Shown here piece after piece: positions 50,032 to 60,239 of a stretch of DNA of 64,000 nt (its first letter is position 1; the number at the start of each line of letters is the position of its first letter). Both the position numbers and the translations under genes were made by a program. Where the stretch lies: the NCBI RefSeq assembly GCF_030463565.1, contig NC_134649.1:4103501-4167500 (forward strand), given 5' to 3'. The notes below the pieces were generated by a model. The model saw only the letters and a program-made list of their open reading frames with translations. It was not told the origin of the DNA and ran no database searches. The stretch comes from Pelecanus crispus. Lineage: Eukaryota; Chordata; Aves; Pelecaniformes; Pelecanidae.

Positions 50032-51616
50032 CTGAAAGGAGCAAATAACAATTTCCGATAGCCCACATTCAGCCTGCAAACTGCTACGGGACAGTACTCG
50101 GCACTTTTGGCCAAGCCATAACGCGACTGTCCAGATGAGGTCGATGCTGCGAGGCTCTCCACCCCTCCAAATGGTCTTCGTAAAGGAAGAGAAATACAGA
50201 TGTGCCACAGCTCTTCCTCAGGGGGCAGACATGCAATTTGTTTCTGCGAAGATTTAAACTCAGCTATCGGGCTTTGCGCGGAAATGGATTAGGAGAACTT
50301 ACGTGGTCTGTTACTATAATTCAGCTGCGAGACAAATAGCTCCAGCTGAAGAGCAGTAATTAATAGCTGGGAGGTCTTAGCCCATCTTGCCCATTAGGTT
50401 CTCAAGAGAATATGTGCTCGTTCTCCAAGTTCACTGCCTCAGTATTATCTGGCTTCATTACTTATTCTAGTACATAAACAGAAGAGCATGATTCTTCCAA
50501 ATAAGAGCAAAGATCTGTAACCGGATAAAATAATTCATAAATATGACTAATTAATATTTTTGTAACTAAAAGGATTTTGTTTGTTTAGGGAAGTTCATTG
50601 GGTTTGTGTGTTTGAGCAATAACTGGATATTCACAACCACATCTGTGAGCCCCAGATGTTTTACCAACTGTGGCACAAGCAATTACATATCCTGAAATCT
50701 GTCACATATAAGTAATTTGTTATTCAGCAGTCTCCAGCAAGTGGATTGTCCAGCAGATTCACTGAGATATATTGCTGTGAATATTTGGACAACATCCATG
50801 TATTCAAAATACATCTGTGAATACATCCCACGTGTTTCACCAGTTTTAGCAGGAATAGTTACACTGTCTGCACTGAACGACTGACCAGGCACTGCAAATA
50901 GCAAAGCAAATCGCTCATGAACAGATCATGTACCTTTCCCATTAGGTTAATGGTTACAAATAATGAACACATTAATATAAAATTCAGATCAGTTTGTGAA
51001 CGTTCCCAAATAACATTGGGGCTATAAAAATCAGTAACATCCACAAAAATAAACCTAACTAGCCACGGGTCACATGCGGCTGAGCAAAATACCATCACCT
51101 CAGTCCCAATTTAATAACATTTAAAGCACATGCCTATTCAGTATAGCACACATTTTACTGGCAGTATACACTTGGATGCACACACAGCTTCAGGCATGTG
51201 GTTAACTCCTGATGATTGCAATAGGATTTAAGCATGTGCTTAATTGCTTTGCAGAACAGAGATGGAACTGCAGTCTCAATTAGGAAAGGTTTAGTGTTAA
51301 ATGGCCTCATTAGGAAAGGCAGAACACGTCTGTTCTCATGTGCAAATGCTTCATCCTGTGTGTGTGAATCATTACACTGCCCTAATCTTCTCCTCATATT
51401 AACTGAAGCAGAGTTAAGCTCATTAAATATCCTTTATAACGTAACCACTGTTCCCAATTAAGAGTTTGGGAAAACAGTGTTCACCGTATCCTTGGCATTC
51501 CCCCAAATTCACTTTCACCTTCTTTACCTCCCTCCCAGAGACATAAGTGAAGACGCTGAAGGATTTTTAGTTGAAAAAGAACAAAAGAAAGAAATTACTA
51601 ATATGACCCGTCCCAC
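50032..51616 (-). other. LRRK1: LRRK1 intron
   Basis: 1.58 kb, AT-rich. No named repeat or nested gene is recognised. Confidence 0.85.
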
Positions 51617-51768
51617 CTGGTGTCTTCCTTCCCATCCCAGAACACCACAGTGTACTCCTGTCCTTGGGAGCAGAAGAAGGAAGACTGCTTGCCACAGGAC
51701 AGCAGGTACATAAATGTTGCAAAGGTAGGATCTTTCATCTGCCCTACCACAGAAATGGCCAGTGGACG
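51617..51768 (-). CDS. LRRK1: LRRK1 exon, end of kinase domain to WD40-like domain
   Basis: This 152-bp exon starts in phase 0 with [19 protein letters not shown], the end of the kinase C-lobe and its following helix. It then enters the WD40-like domain with [15 protein letters not shown]. It ends with two bases of an Arg codon completed in the next exon. The acceptor is TTTCCCCACAG and the donor GTGGGA, slightly non-consensus after GT. Confidence 0.95.
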
Positions 51769-52595
51769 CTGTGGGGAAAGGAAAAGAGAAAGACATATGT
51801 CACACAAGACAGCTGGAGGTCCTGATGAAATAAAAGAATCATAATAATCATTATTTACTAAAGCTAGAGAGCCAAGAAGTAGGACTTATTAAATAAATGC
51901 TTCTGCTACTTTCTCAAATCTACACCAGATTCTCCTTATAAATGCCACCTGATTGGTTCTTAGCATCCTCCACACCCCAGACACTGAAGACAAACATCTT
52001 CTGTACTTCCACGGTTTGGTCTGTGTTTCTCTTACACATTTTATTGCTCAATTTCTTCAGGTTTATGAATTTTGGAAACTGACCCACTGTCGTGACAGTG
52101 TCTAGCTGTCTGTGAGTCAAGCTGTCCTTTGTTTGAAGGACAGCAGCTCTGAAACGCCAACTTGCAATTAATGTAAAACGTAATGCAGCACAGTCCTCGT
52201 CTTGTACTTTGAACCCTTTTCTTCATCATACCACCTTTTATAATCTTGGGGTTTCTGAAGTCTTTGTAGTTACCCTCACAGCATGATACTGTAGCTGTTT
52301 CCAGAAATTACGGGTAACATCTTGCCCTGGTGAAATCAATATCTTAACTGCCATTGACGTCAAGGGACCTTCATGTCACTGCAGATGTCTAAGGCCACCA
52401 ATCTGCCATAGTTTAACTCATAAAACTCCCATTTAAGTCAGCAGAAGTTCTGGGCCTTATCAGCAGGAGAGGTAAATGGGCAACTGAGCTGTTCTGCTGT
52501 ACCGAGAGCAAGCCTAGCTGTCCTGCGTGAAGACAGCTGCCAGATCCCTGTAGCTATGTGATCAGAAAACACTGGTCATGAGGGTTGTCTTGTAC
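51769..52595 (-). other. LRRK1: LRRK1 intron
   Basis: 827 bases with a GTACAA donor. A stretch around 52340-52460 contains the CCATTGACGTCAAGG and CCATTTAAGTCAGCAG type of near-palindromic motif often seen in old sauropsid repeats. I cannot assign a family. Confidence 0.75.
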
Positions 52596-52790
52596 CTTTT
52601 CTGGCTTAGTGTCCCAACACTCCATCATGAGTGCCTGCATCCTATATAGCTGCACCTCTTCCGGCTGCCCAAGAACAGGACGGATCCCTTTAGACAGCTT
52701 TTTTGCAATCTGGAGCTGGTGTTGTCCTAGCACGGGCCGCTGACCAGACAGCAGCTCATACAGCACCATCCCATATGAGAACATGTCGAC
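52596..52790 (-). CDS. LRRK1: LRRK1 exon, kinase C-lobe
   Basis: At 195 bp this exon is exactly 65 codons, phase 0 at both ends. It encodes [20 protein letters not shown], the kinase helix F with its structural Asp, followed by the helix G region and [12 protein letters not shown] (helix H). These are standard C-lobe elements of a tyrosine-kinase-like kinase. The acceptor is CTGGCTCTAG and the donor GTACAA. Confidence 0.96.
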
Positions 52791-52981
52791 CTAGAGCCAG
52801 AAACAGAGAGAAAAAAACAGGGCAAACCTCCCTTGGTGGGTGGAGAGGAGAGCAAGGAAGGCCATGGTGGGAAATCTAGTGCTGCACACCATGCATGTAG
52901 AAGGGAATTCCCCCCCATGCATGAAACCAGCCACCCACCGCTGTCACGTAGGGGCTGCGCCCGCGGATACGCCACAGTTAC
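52791..52981 (-). other. LRRK1: LRRK1 intron (short)
   Basis: 191 bases, the shortest intron here, between the two C-lobe exons. The open frame happens to run through part of it, but the joined exons give uninterrupted kinase sequence (IVYDEK to VDMFSYG). Confidence 0.92.
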
Positions 52982-53259
52982 CTTCTCGTCGTAGACTATG
53001 CGAGGCCTGATCTCAGGAGCTTGGTAGCCCGGCGTGCCTTCCACGCCAAGCGCGCCTTCATGGAATGACTGCCGGGAGATTCCGTAGTCGGAAAGCTTGA
53101 TGTTGATGGGCTCTTTGACGTCCAGGGACCACACCAAAATATTGTCTGACTTCAGGTCACAGAAGATGATGTTCTTTTTATGCAGGTAGGCAAGGCCTGT
53201 TACAATCTGATACGCTATTTTGTGTGTCAGCATGTGTCCCAGCGGCACAAAGGAAGACC
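52982..53259 (-). CDS. LRRK1: LRRK1 exon, kinase catalytic and activation segments
   Basis: This 278-bp exon encodes the catalytic core. The catalytic loop reads [15 protein letters not shown], so the usual His-Arg-Asp triad is Phe-Cys-Asp, with the catalytic Asp, Lys and Asn kept. The magnesium motif is DYG instead of DFG, as is typical of LRRK1 and LRRK2. The activation segment [20 protein letters not shown] leads to the APE motif (QAPEI). The exon starts with two bases completing a Gly codon and ends in phase 0 with the sequence IVYDEK. The kinase phosphorylates Rab7A in mammals (family knowledge). All catalytic residues needed appear present. Confidence 0.97.
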
Positions 53260-53941
53260 CTGGCACAAAGGAACAGACTGTCTTCAGTTCTTGTAATTGC
53301 AGTAACTGCCTTTTTTCTTCCCTTTCTCTTTCTCTTTTAAACTCCAGAGCAATAACTAACAGCCTTTTAAAACATCACTCAATGCCACGATTTGAAATGA
53401 CACTGTTCGTGTTACTATACATGTCTCACAGTTCTATTAGATTCTTTTTTTAAACCCTTTCACTTCTAGACCCCTGCATCTTCTGGTGAAAATTAGTGTT
53501 TAATTGAAATTTGACACAAAGCCAAGGTGCCAAGAGGGTCAGATGGCCTCAACCTATCTTGGAATTAGTGTCATTCATTTGACAGCAACAGAAATACAGA
53601 TAATTATGAGAGAATTTAGAGTGCCAGACACCCATCTGCAGGGGGAAGAATGCAGCATTACCCATGCAGCACTGAAGTGAGATGCACTTCTTAATTTGCA
53701 GAGAAATTGAAAATCCAGGTCTCCAAAGTAGTTTTGAAAATCCTGAGCATCAATTTTTACTAGGTTCCCAAAGGCACAGTTTAAGAACAATTCCATCCCT
53801 CCCACTCGCCCTAGTCTGGAAAAAAATCTCTTTCAGTAAATCAAGCAGTAATTTAAATGTTGTTGACCATTTGTCACTACTGTGACTCGGAGAGTGAGCT
53901 CTGCCAAGAGGGAGACCGTTTGAAGTCTTTGGAGTTTTTAC
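53260..53941 (-). other. LRRK1: LRRK1 intron
   Basis: 682 bases with a GTAAAA donor. A pyrimidine-poor acceptor (GTTCCTTTGTGCCAG) precedes the catalytic exon. Nothing else is recognised. Confidence 0.85.
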
Positions 53942-54139
53942 CTTTGGAGTTTTCAGACAATACAGTGGTGAGGCTGCCCAGAGGGGCCAGCTCTAGGGCA
54001 AAGCAGAGAGGATGGATGCTGATGCCAATGAGGGAGACGATGCAGGGGTGTTGCAGTGAGTGGAGCATGCTGGCCTCCTGGCGAAACTCAGAGAAGTTCT
54101 TCATGGCGTCCATGGCTCTCAGGTGTTTCAGCATGGTAT
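53942..54139 (-). CDS. LRRK1: LRRK1 exon, kinase N-lobe helix C to hinge
   Basis: This 198-bp exon encodes [20 protein letters not shown], then the helix C Glu in RQEASML. The strand [21 protein letters not shown] leads to the hinge and [12 protein letters not shown]. It begins with two bases of an Asp codon and ends with one base of a Gly codon. Both match the neighbours. The acceptor is TGTCTTTCCAG and the donor GTAAAA. Confidence 0.96.
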
Positions 54140-55248
54140 CTGGAAAGACACATAAACCCTTTCTCACTCTCCAGCTGAGAAACCAAGTCAGAAACTCTTT
54201 GGAAGGTGCTAATCACTGAGCAAATGCTGCAGGAGGAAGGCAGCTTGTGCGGTTATGCCAACAGCAAGGCTTTAAATTGCATCCTCATGTTGATGCATGA
54301 GCCACTAACAGACATTGGCTATAAGCAGGCTGCCTCAGGAAGCAAGTGCTCCCTTGGTCCTTTAACGCCAACCTTGAGTGTGTCTGGCACACAGTTCTCA
54401 TAAATCACCTGGATGATTCTGGAAAACTCGTGCTGTGCTTTTTAAAGCAGGGACTCTCTGGGTGTGGATGCCACATTTGCATACCCTTTGGTGGAAGGAG
54501 TCTTCCCTACCCTTTCCCAGCTGCCCTGCCAGAAGAGGGACCCTTCACAGTAATTGTCCTTCTGCCATGGGACACCACAGGCTGTTCAGGCAGGTCTGGT
54601 TTTTCCAAAGGTTATTTGTCACTGGGACAGCAGCTGGCCTCCTCCACAGCTCAGGGGTTCACTGCATCCTTCCCTGACAAGAATGAGGAAAGTGAGGCAC
54701 TTTCCCCTTTCCTTTGTCTGTGGACTGAGGCTCTGCTGGAAACCTGTGCTCAACAGCCGGCACGTGCAGTACGAGAGCCTGTCCCTGCCTGGAGAAGCTG
54801 GCAGGCTGAGAAGGATTCCCAGTTTGCTTTCTGTAGCTGCTGACACAGATGGAGTTAAAGACTTATTCAAAGATGGAGACCCACAAGTCCTTAGTGCAAA
54901 CCCATGCAAATCCACACTTCTCATTGCCAAATAGCTTGGGGACAGGAGATGAAATCTTGCCTCCCGCCCCAGTCAAGAACTCTGCCTTGGCACCCTATGA
55001 GTCCACCCACTGACCTGCAGGAGAGAAGCCTCCTGCAGAGCCAATGACCTTCATCGCTACAAGTGCCTTTGTGAAGGACTCTTTAAGATGCATCCTCCTC
55101 CTCCATGGAAACATCGATTTTGCTATGTATTTCACAGCTGTATTTAAACAGGTGCTGCCAGCACTTCGGAGAGCGAAGGCTCTTTGGTCTTAGCTTGGGA
55201 TCGCAGACTGCAAGAGCCAATTCCCGACACTGATTCTGCGTACTGTAC
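54140..55248 (-). other. LRRK1: LRRK1 intron with a candidate cassette exon
   Basis: 1.1 kb between the two N-lobe exons. A + strand open frame of 165 codons (54346-54843) has no recognisable domain and is probably chance. On the - strand, 55015-55137 is bounded by AG and GT in the right phase (see findings). Confidence 0.75.
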
Positions 55249-55415
55249 CTGCAGCTGAAGTGGGAGAACCCTTGCATTTTTTAATCTGAAATCTCTTCAC
55301 AGCCACCGGTTTTCCTTGGTATCGTGCCCGATATATAACGGTCCCACTTCCACCCTGGCCAAGAACGTTGTTTTCATTTTCACTGCATTCCAGTTTGCTA
55401 TTTTCCAGGAACAGT
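55249..55415 (-). CDS. LRRK1: LRRK1 exon, kinase glycine loop and catalytic lysine
   Basis: This 167-bp exon encodes [10 protein letters not shown], then the ATP-binding glycine loop [16 protein letters not shown]. The VAVKRF strand follows with the ATP-anchoring Lys. The exon marks the start of the kinase domain. Its first base completes an Arg codon and its last base begins an Asp codon. The sequence after the Lys, [11 protein letters not shown], has the length I remember for the mammalian protein but differs in residues. The acceptor is CTTTTTGGCAG and the donor GTACAG. Confidence 0.96.
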
Positions 55416-56851
55416 CTGCCAAAAAGAGATTGGGGCTATTTAATTAAAAGTTTCAAAGACATTGTAAATTCATGTGTTTAATGTGATTTCAATTTTCACA
55501 AATCCCTAATAGGTTCTTGTCTTATCTACTGACAGGACTGGATCACCTCAACTGCCTTGGTCATCTCAATGTACTCTATGCTGGCTCACGTACAACAGAT
55601 TTCTTGCAGAAAAAAGTAACTTGAGCAAATAAGCAAAAAAGGCTTTTTACTAATTTATCCCACAAGAATCAAACAGATCTGGAAAGCACATAAGCTCCTT
55701 TTCCAAGCAGATGACACAGGTACAAATATTTGTACCATTTAACTATATTAACGATTTTTTTTGCTTCATTTACATCCTGTTTCTCTTTCCTCCGCTGAGG
55801 CAGGACAGGATGTTTATGAACAGCCCCACACTCTGAAACCTGATTATTCAAATCAGCTTACTGTTCCTAGGCTGCAATTCATCATTTCCCCACTCTTCCA
55901 GAGACTACTTTTACAGCTGTTCACACTTCAAACATCTCCACTCGCCTCGCACCCGTCAAATAAATCTCTAGGAGATAGCACTGCGAGGAGGGCTGTCGTG
56001 ACGAGCCGATGGGGTGTTTGCCAGTAAAATGACCCCAAGAAAGGAACAAGGCCAGTGGGAGCACAGAAAGCTCCGACAGCAGCCAACAGGACACAGTTTG
56101 GTCTAGAGGTCTCACAGCTCTGCATGGGGCACAGAAAGGTCTGAGAAAGTGTGAAGCGCAACGGACATTGGTCGCCTGTCCTGCCTGCTGTCAGGAGGTC
56201 TTTTGCTCTACACACTAAGTAATAAGGGGTGTAAGACTGAACCCATCTGGGAACGCAGTTAAGCAGCTTAAAGATTTGGCAGTGCTGCTATGGGTAGGGA
56301 AGAGCTGTTTCAGCTGTTCAGGACTGCCACACTACTACAACACATCCAACAGCCCTCAGCTGAGCAGGAGCCTCGACAAAATGTGGATTCTCTAGTGGTG
56401 TCTATATAAATTCCCTCACCTACAGGCTCTTCATAACCAAAGGCAATTTCAGTGCCAATCTTGTGATGCAGCAGCACTTCCTTTTGGTTTTGCCACATTA
56501 AAATCTCCTTTCTGGGATCCTAGAAAGATTCCAACTACAGAAAGCTCTGGCTAGAGTACTGGGCAATGCAGGACACCTGCAGCTTTAAAAAGGGACTTTC
56601 ACATTGCATCACGGTGATCTCAAAGGACCCCCTGAAGTGATGGCTCGGGTCAGCACACAACGATTGTCCAAGCAAGTGTGCTGAACACCAGAAGTGCAGT
56701 TTAGGATGAATTGCCAGAGCAGGGATTGAGAGCGGATGAATTTGTTTCCTGTGGTCAGTAAGTTCCTTTAGCAGAGATGACTTCAGAAAAAAATCCAACC
56801 GAATTATATAGGTACACTGAAACTTAACCAAAAGCTATCAAATAACATTAC
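55416..56851 (-). other. LRRK1: LRRK1 intron
   Basis: 1.44 kb with a GTAATG donor. No named repeat or nested gene is recognised. Confidence 0.85.
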
Positions 56852-57101
56852 CTGGCAGGAAAATCGGTCATGAAAAGCTCTGGGACCAGCTCTTGGAGAG
56901 AAACAGGGATGTCAGGGTGGTTAGGACATGTGATGTAGTCCAGTTCAATGGCAGTCAGGACACAGTCCTCCATGTTGAAGTACTGCACGTCCTCCACCTT
57001 CTCGCCACACTCATTCTCCTCTGGCTTGGAAGCTGCACAGATGTGGCAGGGCACATACTGCTCCATCAGCAACGTGCCATCACTCTCAGTGGCTGTGAGC
57101 G
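56852..57101 (-). CDS. LRRK1: LRRK1 exon, COR-kinase linker
   Basis: This 250-bp exon encodes [20 protein letters not shown] and a CxxC pair (PCHIC). It continues with [19 protein letters not shown], a second cysteine in [11 protein letters not shown], and [15 protein letters not shown]. It connects the COR domain to the kinase. The spaced Cys and His residues could bind a metal, which is my inference. The acceptor choice at 57102-57103 (GAAG) rather than the AG nine bases further in restores [11 protein letters not shown], which fits the family sequence. Phase agrees on both sides. The donor is GTAATG. Confidence 0.94.
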
Positions 57102-58666
57102 CTTCAAAGCAAGCAAGCAAACAGAAAACAACATAACCCACACAAACTGAGAAAGAACAACAGCTCCTAGTGCATTCAGATGTCTACAGTCACTACCTGC
57201 ATCCACCGGCTGAAAATGGTCACACTCAAGAAAGCAGGAGTTTAGTGCAGCGTATTGACTGGAATAAGAAAATAGCTTTTTGCAAAGTATACACAGATAG
57301 CAGGGACAGTACTGAGGAGACAGGACTGTTGACATAAAACAGCTGCTCTGCTTTGGTCACAGGTAACGCACAGACTTGCGAAGAAAATATATTCAGGACC
57401 AGTAGAAATTAGATGTATACGAATAAAGCATTGGAGAGAACTGCCTACTTGCTGGGTGTCTCTGTGTGAACCGCGTATCCTGAAGGGCACGACCGCGCAG
57501 TAGGATGGTAGCTGTGAGGCTGCCCAGGAGCCCCAGCCACGTCTGCTTCGCAGACTGCAAGCTGCCAAATGGCTCCAGGCGGAGAGCAGGCATGGGAACG
57601 GGAACGGGAGCGGACTGGGAGGCATGGCATGCTGTGCTCAGGCTGAGCGCTGCCGGGGCAGGCTAGGAGTAAGCACTCACCTGCAGCACCCAAGTTAGGA
57701 ACACAGTTACTGTGGGCTCCCTCACGGGCAATGTTTTCAGCCCCTCTGGGGGAAACGTGGATTCTACCAAGACTAAACCTTTGGGAGGTTCACACCTCTC
57801 CCACTAACTACAGAGGGATTTTGTGGTGACAGGCTCTGTTACATGCCTACAATTTGGCCGGGTGAATACAGGCTGTAGCCTTTGAAGTCATGGCTCTTCT
57901 CAAGCTTCAGCGATTAACGTTATCATTATTTTAATCCAAAGGCAAATAAAATCTTCTTTTATCTTCATAACATGCAGAACATGAATACGTGAGAGTGCAC
58001 AACTGTTTCCTCCAGAGAGCCTCCAATTAAGAGATTTTGGCACTGTTTTCTAGAGCAGTGTGGGACGACAAAGAACACTTCAGATTTTGTTTTGGTTTTA
58101 AACAAAGTATATTGGGGTTGCAAACAGCCCGCTGGGTAACAGCAGGATCTGTGCTGATCACAGGAAAAACAACTGCAGGACTCAAGGAAGTTACCTTGGC
58201 ACAGAGTCCTTGGTATCATATTCACTCATGCCTCCCACATCACAATTTTATAAATTATAGGGTGTTAGAAATGGTGGGCAAACGCTGACCCCAGGTGATG
58301 CCAAAATGGGTTCTGCCATCAAGAGACAGTGCCAAGCAGTTTAGGCCAAATCCTGTCCCTGCTATGAGCACTGGAAGAGTCTCTTCAACTCCTACAGAAG
58401 CAGGTCCTGTTTGAACTGTAATGTTTCACCTGTGCTTGCTGTGACTGACGGACTGAAAGACACAATGTCTAGACCAAGGTGTGCTGGCAAACAATCTTGA
58501 TCTGTCTGCAGGTTATCAACTTTTCTCAAGTTTTATTGGTTTGAGACTGTCAGAGCCTGAGGGGTCTTCAATTAACACACAAGATTGTGCACCTGGAGAA
58601 CTCTGTCAAAGACCCTTCTGTTAAAAAGACATAATACTGCACAGAAAATTACAGTAGTTCTCTTAC
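57102..58666 (-). other. LRRK1: LRRK1 intron with a candidate cassette exon
   Basis: 1.57 kb with a GTAAGA donor. The - strand segment 57197-57325 is an open, phase-compatible AG-to-GT block encoding a Cys-rich peptide (see findings). The remainder has no recognised element. Confidence 0.75.
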
Positions 58667-58806
58667 CAGGAAACCACTGGTCTATCAAAGAGTTGACATG
58701 ATCTGTGATGAACGCCATTGCTGAAAAGTCTCTCACTTCTGACTGGCAAATTATTTTAATTCCACCGCTTTTTTTCTTTTTCCAGTTCACATCAGAAGAC
58801 TCGACA
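58667..58806 (-). CDS. LRRK1: LRRK1 exon, COR-kinase linker
   Basis: This 140-bp exon encodes [20 protein letters not shown], then [20 protein letters not shown] and IDQWFP. The sequence is highly typical of LRRK1 between COR and kinase. The Ser before VESS is split with the previous exon, and the final G begins an Ala codon. The acceptor TTTTTTACACAG lies in a T-rich tract. The donor is GTAAGA. Confidence 0.95.
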
Positions 58807-60075
58807 CTGTGTAAAAAAGCCAAAAGACAGCCCCATGAAGCTTTTGTGAAGGATCAGTGTCAACAAACTTTCTTTCTCGCAGGAAACCTGAGTTACATAA
58901 TAACACATAGTTCATAAGTAATCAAAATAGAAAGCAATCTAGCTTTGAGGATGATTTTCTATTCGGTCTGTTCTGCAAATGACTTTCAGAAGAGAATTCT
59001 TGAACAGAAATGCCAGTTGCTCACAACGGGTAAATGCTACAGGAAGTCAGACCCAGAGAAAACTCTGGCCTACGTGAACTGAGTATGATGGAGAGTTTAG
59101 ACAGAAATGCCTCATACAGAATGATGGAGGGTTAGGAGTTCTAAAAACTCCAGTGGCATAATAATACAACTTCCAAAAATGTTTTGGAAAAGTTTATGGA
59201 CATAACAATCATTGTGCAATTCCCACCAAAAAAAAAAAAAAAAAAAAAGCTTTACTACAAAGAGCTGAGTTCTGTAACTCCCCGAAGTACACAGGGAGAT
59301 AAGAGTATGAGCACCACCGACCACCACCATGGTCCAGAATTAAGGATTCCAGCCTGTGATTTGCAATGTCTGGGTCCAAGTCTCTACTCAGCCGCAGACT
59401 GCCTAGATGAAAGTCTAGGCAGGAAAGTCACTGTGCCCTTCTGGTCTCCAACCATGCAACAGCACCCATGGTTCCTCCCTATCTTGCCAGGGACTGGAAG
59501 AGCAAATGCATCTGCAGATACTACAAAGATGAAAGGCTTAAGTGGCTGCCTACTCTCTGTATTTGTGAAAGAACATGGACAGCAGGTTTTCTCCAGGCTT
59601 GCAGCCAGCAGACACTTTGCCTTGGCCAGCTCAAACCAGTTAGCCATAGTCCCTGTTGCATGCAGTCTGATTGCACAGAAGCACCTCCATTGATCTGAAT
59701 TACTCAACACAGTGGTGAAGTTTTAAGATTCAGTGGAAAACTCATTGATGCAAGGAAATCTTTCCACGCGAAAATGCATGATTTTACGCTGGCAGAGTTC
59801 TGCTCTGAATATCGCTTACTGTTTTCAGGCCTCTTTAAACTTGTGGCTGCAATAACACATAAGATTGATATATTCAGAACTGCCAAATGATCAGTTATTC
59901 ATCATTTTTGTCACCAGTTGTTACCAGATGAGTTATGGCTGTTAGAAGAGCCTCCTCTTCTACTGACGAGTGAGCATATAGCATGAGTCAGGCCCATTCA
60001 TCTCCATTCAGATGATGCGTTTCATACACTCTATTAGTCCCCTGCCACGTATGCTGCATTACGAACACAAATTAC
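58807..60075 (-). other. LRRK1: LRRK1 intron
   Basis: 1.27 kb. It contains a 21-nt poly-A run at 59228-59248 on the + strand. No nested gene is recognised. A + strand open frame of 169 codons at 59184-59693 begins in the poly-A run (poly-Lys) and has no domain. Confidence 0.8.
59228..59248. repeat. Poly-A run (21 nt)
   Basis: An uninterrupted A-run on the + strand inside an LRRK1 intron. Confidence 0.85.
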
Positions 60076-60239
60076 CTAAGATAGCCTCCATCAAAGGTAA
60101 CGAACAGACCTTCCTGCCAGTAAACAGTGTGAGTCCTTTTGACTCGGAATGTGCTGCAGCGGTTCCTTTGGGTGCCTGTGAAGCTGTAGATGGTCACCTT
60201 TTTGTTTCTCGTCTTGGTGTTCTTCTTGTTTTCAAAAAG
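60076..60239 (-). CDS. LRRK1: LRRK1 exon, end of COR domain
   Basis: This 164-bp exon starts in phase 0 with [14 protein letters not shown], a basic segment. It continues with [15 protein letters not shown], then [18 protein letters not shown], beta-strand-like sequence at the end of COR-B. It ends with two bases of a Ser codon. The acceptor is GCTTGTTTCAG and the donor GTAATT. Confidence 0.94.

Noticed and set aside
54346..54843. 165-codon + strand open frame inside an LRRK1 intron
   Set aside because: No domain, no splice-consistent partner and no signal of a nested gene.
57066..57335. Treating the Cys-rich - strand frame as a constitutive LRRK1 exon
   Set aside because: Direct joining of the exons at 58667 and 57101 already gives the expected [11 protein letters not shown] sequence, so it is not needed. 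It is kept only as a candidate alternative exon.
59184..59693. 169-codon + strand open frame in an LRRK1 intron
   Set aside because: It begins with a poly-Lys stretch from a poly-A run and has no recognisable domain.
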